A stretch of DNA of 64,000 nt from UKL13-2 sp038206765 (GTDB lineage: Bacteria > Pseudomonadota > Gammaproteobacteria > Burkholderiales > Usitatibacteraceae): assembly GCA_038206765.1 (NCBI GenBank), contig JBBRAM010000004.1:62001-126000 (forward strand), in the 5' to 3' direction. The position numbers and the translations under genes are program-made. A model generated the notes under the pieces. The model made no database searches. It had not been told where the DNA came from and was given only the letters and a program-made list of their open reading frames with translations. How positions within the stretch are numbered: position 1 is the first letter of the stretch; the number at the start of each line of letters is the position of its first letter. This document shows positions 27,215 through 35,000 of the stretch, piece after piece.

Positions 27215-27490
27215 ATGCTGAAATTTAAAACGCTGATTGGAACCGTGTTGATGCTGGGTATGGTTGGCGCATCAGCGGCGGCCGATGTTGATCCGCTTCG
27301 CGCCATGCTGGAAGACAGCCGTTCTCAGCAAAAGGGTTTAACGTTTCTAGTCAGTGGCCAACAAATTGCCGGTGTGGTGTTGGCGATCACGGATAAATAC
27401 GTAATCGCTAAGAACCAAGCGCAAGGCAATATTGTCATTCGACTAGACCGGATCGATGGTGTGGCCGGATTCGTTGGTGACAAGAAGTAG
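27215..27490 (+). CDS. Small exported protein with Sm-like (Hfq-type) pattern
   Basis: 91 residues from ATG 27215 (AAAGGA upstream; an earlier TTG frame is ignored). A signal peptide ends near ASAAA-DV (about 24). The mature part, FLVSGQQIAGVVLAITDKYV then NIVIRLDRIDGVAGF, follows the alternating strand pattern of an Sm/Hfq-like SH3 barrel. An exported Sm-like protein would be unusual, since these usually bind RNA in the cytoplasm, so a beta-barrel peptide- or sugar-binding role is as likely. Stop and next start are 3 bp apart. Confidence 0.65.
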   Translation: MLKFKTLIGTVLMLGMVGASAAADVDPLRAMLEDSRSQQKGLTFLVSGQQIAGVVLAITDKYVIAKNQAQGNIVIRLDRIDGVAGFVGDKK

Positions 27491-27493
27491 CCC

Positions 27494-27883
27494 ATGCTGA
27501 GGCTCGCTGCATCAAACCGCGTAATTGGTGCTGGCTTTGAGGTTCGCGTTCTGTTCGCGACCTATTACGTCGAGTATCGGGAAGGTGCTCGCCGATTGTT
27601 GTTCAGTGCTGAATTTGGTGCTTTTGGCAATACAGCATTGGTCTTTGATTTTCCAGATGCGCGACAATGGCAACCGCCTTATGAGGAGGATGTCTTGCCA
27701 GATGCACACAAACACCTCATCCTCGTCCGTGTGACTGCAGCAATGCGGTTGATTGGCACAGCGCCGGACTGGGTGGCCGATTCCCCTCCGCGTGATCGCG
27801 CTGATTGGGGTGAGATTATGGCTAAGGCCAATGCAATGCTGGCGGTCGCGACATCTAAAGTTGCAACAACATTTAATTCGTAA
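27494..27883 (+). CDS. Hypothetical cytoplasmic protein
   Basis: 129 residues, no signal peptide or membrane helix, rich in aromatic and charged residues (VRVLFATYYVEYREGARRL). It is tightly coupled to the Sm-like gene (ATG 4 bp after its stop). I do not recognise the family. Candidate roles are cytoplasmic partner or regulator of the upstream exported proteins; only the operon position supports this. Confidence 0.6.
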   Translation: MLRLAASNRVIGAGFEVRVLFATYYVEYREGARRLLFSAEFGAFGNTALVFDFPDARQWQPPYEEDVLPDAHKHLILVRVTAAMRLIGTAPDWVADSPPRDRADWGEIMAKANAMLAVATSKVATTFNS

Positions 27884-28058
27884 ATTCGATTTGGTTGCAT
27901 TTGTTGGCCGCTTGCATTCCTACTACGCTCAAAAATTGATTGAGTTATGCCATTTTCTAAATGGATGTGGCCAAGATTTAGTTCACGATGAAGCTTCAAC
28001 TTTGTCAATTCCTCAAAAGCAGCCTTGTGGTGACGCTCAATTTAATCCAACAGAAAAT

Positions 28059-28086
28059 TTGAACCCTCTTCCTGCACGCGCCGACT
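28059..28086 (+). promoter_or_regulatory. ECF-type promoter motif P4
   Basis: TTGAACC-N16-CGACTAA, exact consensus; the -10 ends 77 bp before the ATG at 28163. Confidence 0.8.
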
Positions 28087-28162
28087 AATAAAAGTAATCA
28101 CAATAAAAGTCGGCTTCAAAAAACGATCTCGAAAACGATTCAAATACGGAAAAGGATAAAAC

Positions 28163-29380
28163 ATGAATGCAACTCGATTGTTGGCCACCCTGGTCATTTC
28201 CGCTTCATCACAAGTGTTTGCAACTGCGCCCGTACCCAAAAATATTGGCTGCCCGCCAGATGTGCCATGTACTGGCCAAGGGAACGGCGGGAGTGGCGGT
28301 AGTCCCGGAAACACCGGAGCAAAGCCAGCAACACCGGCGGCACCATTACCGCAGAAGGCTACGCTAAAAAAAGCGGAATTGAATCAAGCCGTGTTTTCTG
28401 CGCCTGGCAAAATTACCATCGCCGCCATGCTGACTGGTGATAGACCTAGCAGCAATAATTGCCAATTCATCGCGAATGTTTTTCAAACTACCGCTGGGGC
28501 CGATTCAATCAGTATGGCCGTTGTTTCTGGCGTGAAGCTGACCGGCTCATTGCCGGGTCTGGTGGGGCCGATTCCCGCCGATCTTAAACCGGGCAAATAC
28601 CGGGTTGATTTTTTTGTTGATAATGAAGCGACCAGCGCCTGCAAGGGAAATGTGTCGGCACCTTTTGAGGTGCAGCACCAGCAAATGGGGCCGCCGCCAG
28701 CAAAAATCGTCGACATCATCACCGAGCCGGGGAAGAAGATGGGCGGTACCGACCGCTATCGTAATGATGAGGTAATCAAGTTCAAAGTGGTTGGAAACAT
28801 TGAAAACGCCGGGACTGACGTGACCAAGCATTGCGGATGGACCGCGCAATTGGAAGGTAAAGACGGTAGCGTCAAAGTTATCGGCTCAAATTCGCAATTT
28901 GGAGTGTGGCAAAACAGCTTACCGTTGGCAGGTCTCGGCACGGATAGCTACACGTTGACAGTGAAAACAACCGCAGCAGACGATGCGTTGGCCAAACAAC
29001 CATGCGCGGGTAAGGTATCTAAAAAAATCGATATATTTGCAACGCCCGGCAAGATTAATGGAGTTCATTTGGAATCAGAGGGTTTTTACATCATTCCCTC
29101 CCATTGGGCAATTCTTACCATCGTTCCGAAAATTAGCGGCTCACAATGTACTTACAAGATGACTCGAAAAACAAATTATGTTGTCGGTTCAGGCGTTGAG
29201 TCTCTACATGTGCATAAAACTGGCGATGTAGATCCCGATATTGGGTTAGAAATTGACGGTACCGAAACAACCGTCGAGATTTTTATTGAAGGCACCGGTT
29301 TTACTGGTAGCTGCGAAGGCAAGGCTTACAAGGCAATTACCGTATATGACGAAAAGGGCAAAAAGGGTTTAGTCCATTGA
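28163..29380 (+). CDS. Secreted Cys-paired multi-domain protein A (set A paralogue)
   Basis: 405 residues with AAAGGA before the ATG. Signal peptide (about 1-21), a Gly/Pro-rich linker (about 30-65), then three Ig-like segments. Domain 1 (about 68-170: LTGDR, LPGLVGPIP, KPGKYRV, CKGNVS) and domain 2 (about 190-295: EPGKKMGGT, HCGW, TLTVKTTAADD, QPCAGK) are closely shared with the next gene; domain 2 also recurs in the protein at 42052. Two Cys per domain suggest disulfides in the periplasm or outside the cell. Function unknown. Read from promoter P4 and followed by a terminator, it is monocistronic. Confidence 0.82.
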   Translation: MNATRLLATLVISASSQVFATAPVPKNIGCPPDVPCTGQGNGGSGGSPGNTGAKPATPAAPLPQKATLKKAELNQAVFSAPGKITIAAMLTGDRPSSNNCQFIANVFQTTAGADSISMAVVSGVKLTGSLPGLVGPIPADLKPGKYRVDFFVDNEATSACKGNVSAPFEVQHQQMGPPPAKIVDIITEPGKKMGGTDRYRNDEVIKFKVVGNIENAGTDVTKHCGWTAQLEGKDGSVKVIGSNSQFGVWQNSLPLAGLGTDSYTLTVKTTAADDALAKQPCAGKVSKKIDIFATPGKINGVHLESEGFYIIPSHWAILTIVPKISGSQCTYKMTRKTNYVVGSGVESLHVHKTGDVDPDIGLEIDGTETTVEIFIEGTGFTGSCEGKAYKAITVYDEKGKKGLVH

Positions 29381-29481
29381 TCATGCTTTGCGAAGATGCT
29401 GCATGATGTTAGTAATCTGCGCTGGTCTTTTGTGATTTTATTGAATGGCGTAGTAGATTTCTACCGTGAAATATAAATCCG

Positions 29482-29515
29482 AGTCCGGCAATTTTTTGAG
29501 TTGCCGGACTTTTTA
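29482..29515 (+). terminator. Rho-independent terminator after protein A
   Basis: A 10-bp stem AGTCCGGCAA / TTGCCGGACT with a 9-nt loop is followed by a T-run. Confidence 0.88.
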
Positions 29516-29603
29516 ATTTCTAATTTTCTGCAACTCCTATTCTGAAATTATCCGGTGAATTCTGAACTGCTACCGAGCCAACGGGTACTTCATTGCTTTC
29601 GAA

Positions 29604-29631
29604 TTGAACCCTACGTATGACTGCTACGACT
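29604..29631 (+). promoter_or_regulatory. ECF-type promoter motif P5
   Basis: TTGAACC-N16-CGACTTA, exact consensus; the -10 ends 78 bp before the ATG at 29709, nearly the same distance as P4. Confidence 0.8.
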
Positions 29632-29708
29632 TAACGTGAGAGGTTTCTATCTCATCCTGCTACGTAAGCGCTACATCAAGATTCGGCAACCTGTAAGGAG
29701 TATATAAA

Positions 29709-31163
29709 ATGCATTTCACTTACAAAATGAAAACAGTTGCGTTCGCCATCTCAAGCTGCATAATTATGGCGATAGCGACAACAACGTCGTACGCGCAAGG
29801 CACAAAATTTGTGCCGCCGACGCTTGGCCCTAAGGCTGCGCTTAAAACAGCCGAATTGAACCAATCAGTGTTTGCGCCGGGCAGCATCGTAATCGCAGCT
29901 TTGCTGACCGGTGATCGTGGCAGCAATGCCAACTGCCACTTTAATGCGAATGTTTTTGAAGCTTCCAATGGCGCGGAGACGATCAACACTGTCGTTGTCC
30001 CAAACGTTAAATTAACGGGTTTATTGCCCGGATTAGTTGGCCCGATCCCTGCAAACCTGAAGCCCGGTAAATATCGGGTTGAATTTACAGTGGACAATGA
30101 AGCCGCTAGCGCATGTAAAGGAAGTGTGTCGAAAAATTTTGAAGTCCAGCGTCAAAAGTTGGGGCCGCCGCCCGCAAAAATTACCAGCATTGAAATAAGT
30201 GATACGAATATTTTTGACGGCAAAAATCTCGACATCACGATCAATGGTGAAGGCTCCGCTTGTAATTATTATTTGATGATTTCCAACACCGATAATAAAG
30301 ATGAGTGGCAATTGCCAAAAATCAGTACATTCCCGAACGCCGATAAATTTTCAATGGCGATGCCCAGCACAAATTATCAACCGGGAAATTACAAGATCAC
30401 TGCCCAAGCCAAACCAAACGATACGCGACCAGGCGTGTCCTGTCTGGGCGGCGGAAACGCCGTTACTTTCAAGAAGACGGTAGCTAAAATAAATCTCGCT
30501 GCCAATACACCGATGATTAACGATGTGTTCATCGAACCCGGCAAAAAAATGGGCGGCACTAACCAATATCGCAACGATGAACTCATCAGATTCAATGTGG
30601 CTGGCAGTGTCGAAAACAGCGATGGCAAAGACGTCGCTAAACAATGCGGGTGGACCGCACTGTTAGTGGACTCAAATGGCGTGTCAAAAAATATTGGAGC
30701 GAACAGCAAGTTTGGTGTGATGCAAAATAGCCTGCCATTGACGGGGCTTACGACTGGCGAATATATGTTGACCGTAAAAACCACCGCTGTAGACGATGGG
30801 TTGGCCAACCAACCCTGCTTGGGAAAGGCAACTAAAAAGGTCTTCATTTTTAACCTGCCGGGCAAGATAAAAAGTACTAGCTTTTTAAGGGGCTCAGGTT
30901 TTACGGTATTGCCGAGCATTACTGGTCTACTTTGCAAATATAAAGTTACTCTTGCATACAATGATGGTGGCGGCCTTAAAACAATAGTGACCCAGTCCGT
31001 TTACATACCCGGTGTCAAACCATCAAATTATTTCGATATTTCTGATTCGTCATTTGTTGACGCGGTTGTCGAGGGTGTGGACAACATCCAATCAGAGGGG
31101 AATAGCTGTGAAGGGCGTGGCCACGTGAATGTATCTGCTGATGGTAAGTATTACAGTAACTAG
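29709..31163 (+). CDS. Secreted Cys-paired multi-domain protein B (paralogue of protein A)
   Basis: 484 residues with AAGGAG upstream. Signal peptide ends near SYAQ (about 30). It has protein A's domain 1 (about 40-155) and domain 2 (about 275-375) but an extra Ig-like domain between them (about 165-270) with the INGEGSACNYYLMI pattern, NYQPGNYKITAQ and a second Cys. The C-terminal ~100 residues diverge from protein A. It arose by duplication with insertion or loss of one domain. Own promoter P5 and a downstream hairpin, so a single-gene unit. Confidence 0.82.
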   Translation: MHFTYKMKTVAFAISSCIIMAIATTTSYAQGTKFVPPTLGPKAALKTAELNQSVFAPGSIVIAALLTGDRGSNANCHFNANVFEASNGAETINTVVVPNVKLTGLLPGLVGPIPANLKPGKYRVEFTVDNEAASACKGSVSKNFEVQRQKLGPPPAKITSIEISDTNIFDGKNLDITINGEGSACNYYLMISNTDNKDEWQLPKISTFPNADKFSMAMPSTNYQPGNYKITAQAKPNDTRPGVSCLGGGNAVTFKKTVAKINLAANTPMINDVFIEPGKKMGGTNQYRNDELIRFNVAGSVENSDGKDVAKQCGWTALLVDSNGVSKNIGANSKFGVMQNSLPLTGLTTGEYMLTVKTTAVDDGLANQPCLGKATKKVFIFNLPGKIKSTSFLRGSGFTVLPSITGLLCKYKVTLAYNDGGGLKTIVTQSVYIPGVKPSNYFDISDSSFVDAVVEGVDNIQSEGNSCEGRGHVNVSADGKYYSN

Positions 31164-31212
31164 CCCAGAAGTTGCGTCGATTTTTTCGGCTCCAGTCATT
31201 TTTAAAAGCGAA

Positions 31213-31239
31213 GCTCGGCAACTCGATGAGTTGCCGAGC
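31213..31239 (+). terminator. Hairpin after protein B, probable terminator
   Basis: A perfect 12-bp stem GCTCGGCAACTC / GAGTTGCCGAGC with a 3-nt loop; the following T-content is weak (TTGCCTTATTT). Confidence 0.6.
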
Positions 31240-31430
31240 TTGCCTTATTTGCAGGCGGCGTTAAACCAACCGTCCGAGGTGGGGGCCGGGAGGATGATGG
31301 TTTCGTCATCAGTTTCGGAAACGTCAGTTCCCCGTTCGTTTTCCCAGCTAGGAAGTCGCCATTGAAAGCGCTGCCCAAAACGTCATTTGCCGGTTGCCCT
31401 CATTAAACCCTATTCAAGACAGCCCGAGCC

Positions 31431-32360
31431 ATGGCAAAGCAAAAAGCACCTACCAAACAACAACTCCGAGCGCAGTCTCCGGCGAACCCCGATGAAGGTC
31501 TTTCGCGTGAACGCATAAAGCGCTATCTGTTGCAGCGTTTTTACACGCGCTTTCATATGTCGCTGATCCTGGCGAGTGCTGGGTTTGCGGCCATGGTGTC
31601 CAATTGGGGCTTGATGCATGCCGGTTTTGGCAAAATGTGGATGCGCTATCCGGTCGCGATTGCATTTTCATACTTAACCTTTTTGAGCGGGATTTGGCTG
31701 TGGTTGCGCTATATGGGGTTTTGCCAAAGTAAGGCGAAGGTTTCGGTTCCGAGCCATTTACCAGCGAGCACCGTATTGGATGGTGTTGATCTATCTAACC
31801 TTAGCCTCGCGGGCAATTTAGGTGGCCAGGTGGGACGTGGAATTCCAGCCGGAACGCCCGATGTTTTTCAGAGCGGCGGTGGCAATTTTGATGGCGGGGG
31901 CGCCTCTGGCGAATGGCAGGGTGATTTGAATAACGCGACACCAGCTCAAGCGCTGATGGCCAGCGCGATGAATAATGCAACGCCGGATGAGTCATCGGCA
32001 GGTGGATTAAAAGAGGCTATTGGCGATTTCGGCGGGTTCTCTGACCTTGACGGCGAGGGTGCAGTCGTTATGGCCGTTGCCTTTCTACTGATCGGCTCAG
32101 CGCTGTTGTTATCGGGCTACATCGTTTGGTTCGCCCCGGACATTCTCGGCGAGGCCGTTTTCGGCGCGACGCTTGCCGGCGGTTTGGCACACGCCACCAA
32201 AAACCATCACGAGGAGGGTTGGGTGATGGGTGTTGTGAGGAAGACTTGGGTTCCTTTCGCCGTTGTGCTGGTGTTGGCGATGGCATTCGCGATATTGGCA
32301 GCGGCATATTTCCCAGAAGCCGTTACATTTCGGCAAACCTTGCATGCCGCGTTTGTATAG
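31431..32360 (+). CDS. Integral membrane protein of unknown function
   Basis: 309 residues. A basic cytoplasmic N-terminus is followed by two membrane helices (about 42-62 and 72-92), a long Gly/Asn/Asp-rich soluble stretch (about 100-205), and three more hydrophobic segments (about 210-235, 240-252 and 280-300). The N-terminus has RIKRYLLQRFYTRFHMSLIL. I recall similar uncharacterised membrane proteins in Burkholderiales but can name no family. No ECF-type promoter lies upstream, so it is probably outside the regulon. Confidence 0.8.
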   Translation: MAKQKAPTKQQLRAQSPANPDEGLSRERIKRYLLQRFYTRFHMSLILASAGFAAMVSNWGLMHAGFGKMWMRYPVAIAFSYLTFLSGIWLWLRYMGFCQSKAKVSVPSHLPASTVLDGVDLSNLSLAGNLGGQVGRGIPAGTPDVFQSGGGNFDGGGASGEWQGDLNNATPAQALMASAMNNATPDESSAGGLKEAIGDFGGFSDLDGEGAVVMAVAFLLIGSALLLSGYIVWFAPDILGEAVFGATLAGGLAHATKNHHEEGWVMGVVRKTWVPFAVVLVLAMAFAILAAAYFPEAVTFRQTLHAAFV

Positions 32361-32508
32361 CATTGGCGGGCAATCTGTAGGGTAGATATTCTTGAAGTCT
32401 CGTAATTGGCCATGCTGGCAATGTGGCAAGCCAGAGAGAAATTGCCACGCTTCACATGGGCACATTTTGACGATATAGCCCACAAGCCCTCAAGTCCACA
32501 AAAAGTCG

Positions 32509-32549
32509 AAAAAACCGCGCTCAATATAGAGCCTAACTTATGAGCGCGG
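32509..32549 (-). terminator. Terminator of the 130-residue exported protein gene
   Basis: On the minus strand the stem CCGCGCTC / GAGCGCGG is followed by six T. Confidence 0.8.
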
Positions 32550-32567
32550 CTCCTTGCATGCGCTTAA

Positions 32568-32960
32568 TTAAGCCGGATAACGAATCACGACGTAGATATC
32601 TTCAAAGCCCGGCGCCCTCGTACATGTGGAAGCCCCGACAACTCGGACTAGTTTTTGGGTAGTGATTGCGTCTCTAAGCAGGTCTATCTGTAATTTCCCT
32701 ACAGCCGATACCGCATCCATAATAAACATGTTTGCAAACCCAATGCCATTCGCCCCGGTAACACTACCGAAAGCGCAAACGGGGGCACCCGGTGGAATAG
32801 GGCCAGTGAACTGAATGGTTACTCCGTAGCGGCCACTGGTGTCGACCGAAAGCTGGCTAATATAGCCTTGGTAAACGCCGCTTGCACTCGCCGGCAATGC
32901 GAAAGCGGCGGTTGCCAGCAGTGCAAAAGCCGTCCTGCGTAGAAATTTCTTCGTGGTCAT
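32568..32960 (-). CDS. Small exported protein, unknown function
   Basis: 130 residues with AAGGAG upstream. Signal peptide ends near PASA-SG (about 26). The mature part is beta-rich with two Cys (VCAFGS and STCTRAPG), suggesting one disulfide. No ECF-type motif is found in front of it. No family recognised. Confidence 0.72.
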   Translation of the reverse strand: MTTKKFLRRTAFALLATAAFALPASASGVYQGYISQLSVDTSGRYGVTIQFTGPIPPGAPVCAFGSVTGANGIGFANMFIMDAVSAVGKLQIDLLRDAITTQKLVRVVGASTCTRAPGFEDIYVVIRYPA

Positions 32961-33038
32961 GCTTGATTCTCCTTGTGAGTTTTCGGTGGCATGATTTATT
33001 TAAATGCCATTCAACTTTGATGCTGTGCCAATTGAAGC

Positions 33039-33072
33039 CGTATCCGTATCTGTATCTGTATCTGGGTCTGGG
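33039..33072 (+). repeat. Short tandem TATCTG-type hexamer repeat
   Basis: About five imperfect copies of a CGTATC/TGTATC hexamer in the gap between two minus-strand genes. A possible site of slipped-strand length variation. Confidence 0.6.
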
Positions 33073-33159
33073 GAAGTGCCCACCAGATGAAGGTAGTCGC
33101 GTATTTAGCGTTGTTCGTTCAATCTACGGATACGGGTGTTTTTTGATTTGCGTAACAAA

Positions 33160-34020
33160 TCAGGAGGCCAGCGGTGACGAGAGTAGCAATGCCCGTTTTT
33201 GTATCAAATGATCGAGCATCATGCACGCGATATCGATCCCCGACTCGCGTTGTTGGTCGGCGAAATAGCAAGGGAAATTTAGTTCAGCCAGCAGCAGCTT
33301 TCGTTGCTGGTTTTCTAGAATATCCACGCCGCCAAATTCAACGCCCAAGAGCCGTGCCGCTTTGAGCGCCATGTCAATTGCAGCTGCGGGCGCTGGCACG
33401 GCACCGAGTGAATCGCTGCCGATACCGTTGGTACGAAAATCGTCCGGTCCAGAATGACGCGCCTCGCAGGCCACCACGCGATCGCCAATCACAATCAGCC
33501 GATACGAAACCACGTGCTCGAAATATTCCATCAGTATGGTTGCGTCGCCCACATAATCTAGTAACGAAAATAGGGCAGGGGCACTATCGACACGCAGCAC
33601 ACCGTTGCCGCCTTCGCTGCCAGGTATTTTGACAATCAGTGGAAAGCCGCCAACCAGCGCAATTTGCTTTGCCAGCGTATCTCGATCACGGGTCACGGCA
33701 TGGATGGTACGCGGCATTGGTACATTATTTTTTTGAAATAAAATGCTTGGATACAAACATTCAAAAAGTGGCTGATCGTAAAATGCGGCTACCCCTGGCT
33801 GCCAAAGCAACTTCTCCAACCGGTCAGTTGCCGCTTCCGACGCAGCGCCGTACAACAGATCCCCCGGCTTTGGAAATTCATGCGGCTCGTAGCTGAATTG
33901 CTGCGGTGTGACCATCACCATGTCAATGCCGCGCTTGTCACAGGCCGTGGCAAGCGCGGCATTGGTAGATTCTAGCCATGGTTGGGTGATGCAAAAGAAG
34001 CGCATATGGCTCGTTTCCAT
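33160..34020 (-). CDS. ATP-grasp (RimK-like) ligase
   Basis: 286 residues (281 from Met6). ATP-grasp features: FPLIVKIPGSEGGNGV (glycine-rich loop, about 126-141), TILMEYFEHVVSYRLIVIGD (central strand and adenine-binding region), GVEFGGVDIL and the metal-binding LLLAELNFPC end. The N-terminus (MRFFCITQPWLESTNAALATAC) is a Rossmann-like pre-grasp domain. Such enzymes join a carboxylate to an amine via acyl phosphate (RimK, glutathione synthase type); the substrate cannot be read. In RiPP systems graspetide ligases belong to this superfamily, but no precursor is adjacent, so I make no such claim. Confidence 0.82.
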   Translation of the reverse strand: METSHMRFFCITQPWLESTNAALATACDKRGIDMVMVTPQQFSYEPHEFPKPGDLLYGAASEAATDRLEKLLWQPGVAAFYDQPLFECLYPSILFQKNNVPMPRTIHAVTRDRDTLAKQIALVGGFPLIVKIPGSEGGNGVLRVDSAPALFSLLDYVGDATILMEYFEHVVSYRLIVIGDRVVACEARHSGPDDFRTNGIGSDSLGAVPAPAAAIDMALKAARLLGVEFGGVDILENQQRKLLLAELNFPCYFADQQRESGIDIACMMLDHLIQKRALLLSSPLAS

Positions 34021-34089
34021 TTGGGTGATTTTCTGGCTTTGGTGATGGCTGAAGTAAAAGTGATATTGATCGTTAACCTTAGTTATTCT

Positions 34090-34620
34090 CTAGCCATTCG
34101 AAAATACATGCGAAAGCGCTAACTGGCGTTTGGCCACCGACTTGTCTTGTTCAAAGAACACAGACTTGTCCGTTTTCCCGTTTGGTTTTAAAACGGGATT
34201 TTTTACGCCGCTTTCCACGGATTTATCGGAGCCCGGCGCTTTGACACTGGACTCCCGTGATTTGTCTGAAAGCGGATTTTTTACACCACCTTCTACGAAT
34301 TTATCGGAGCCCGGCGCTTTACCGCTGGCTTCCTGTGATTTGTTTGAAAGCGGATTTTTTACGCCGCTTTCTACGGATTTATCAGAGCCCGGCACTTTGA
34401 CACTGGACTCGCGTGATTTGTCTGAAAGCGGATTTTTTTTATTTGCGTCAGCCGCTTTATTAGCACTCAATTTGCTTGGCGCCGCGCTCGTGTTGGCAAC
34501 TTGATCCGGGTTCGATGCAGGTGGGGTTTCTGCGTGCGCCAAGCCTAAACCGGCCAACGTAACGAGCGGTGCAGCGGCAAATAGATTAAAAGTATTTTTT
34601 CCAAAGGTTCTGCGGTTCAT
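34090..34620 (-). CDS. Tat-exported repeat protein
   Basis: 176 residues from ATG 34620 (GGAGAAACC before the ATG); an upstream frame start is ignored. The N-terminus NRRTFGKN plus a hydrophobic stretch ending AHA fits a twin-arginine signal (S/T-RRxFxK). The mature part is low-complexity: about three tandem repeats of about 34 residues containing [SD]KSRES-, V-x-GSDKSVE-SG and VKNPLS. No Cys. Unfolded Lys/Ser-rich chain with unknown role. It carries ECF-type promoter P7, which ties it to the exported-protein regulon. Tat export suggests it folds or binds a partner before export. Confidence 0.75.
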   Translation of the reverse strand: MNRRTFGKNTFNLFAAAPLVTLAGLGLAHAETPPASNPDQVANTSAAPSKLSANKAADANKKNPLSDKSRESSVKVPGSDKSVESGVKNPLSNKSQEASGKAPGSDKFVEGGVKNPLSDKSRESSVKAPGSDKSVESGVKNPVLKPNGKTDKSVFFEQDKSVAKRQLALSHVFSNG

Positions 34621-34698
34621 GGTTTCTCCGGGTAGTTGGTGACGCGTTAAATTAAGAAGCTTCAATAACCGAGGTGCGAGTACGAAGGTTTACCATTG

Positions 34699-34726
34699 GG
34701 TCGTGTGCGACGTTGAGCAAGTTCAA
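34699..34726 (-). promoter_or_regulatory. ECF-type promoter motif P7 (variant)
   Basis: TTGAACT-N16-CGACCCA on the minus strand, two deviations from the core but exact spacing; the -10 ends 79 bp before the ATG at 34620. Confidence 0.6.
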
Positions 34727-34935
34727 TGTGAGTTGAATCGGCCGTTTGCCACGATTTTTATATATGGCGTAGCGTTCAGATCGGCGCGGTCATTAATGTA
34801 ACGGTGGCCTCTTAATAGCCGAACATGCCCAAACACTAGCACTGGCGCGGCGTTTCGATGCACACCGTCCTTTGGTGGTGATGTATTAATGTCGGTAACT
34901 GCCGTCAGTAATGGCGTTGGGGCAGATTTCTGGTC

Positions 34936-34975
34936 AAAAAAATACCCACTACACCAAATGGCGCAGCGGGTATTT
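34936..34975 (-). terminator. Terminator of the kelch/FG-GAP gene
   Basis: On the minus strand AAATACCC / GGGTATTT arms enclose a 20-nt loop and are followed by a T-run. Confidence 0.6.
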
Positions 34976-35000
34976 CAGGGACGTTACGTTTATTTTTTGA

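Noticed and set aside
33160..34020. ATP-grasp gene as a graspetide (RiPP) ligase
   Set aside because: No precursor peptide gene or other maturation gene is adjacent and the substrate-binding region gives no clue; left as a general ATP-grasp ligase.
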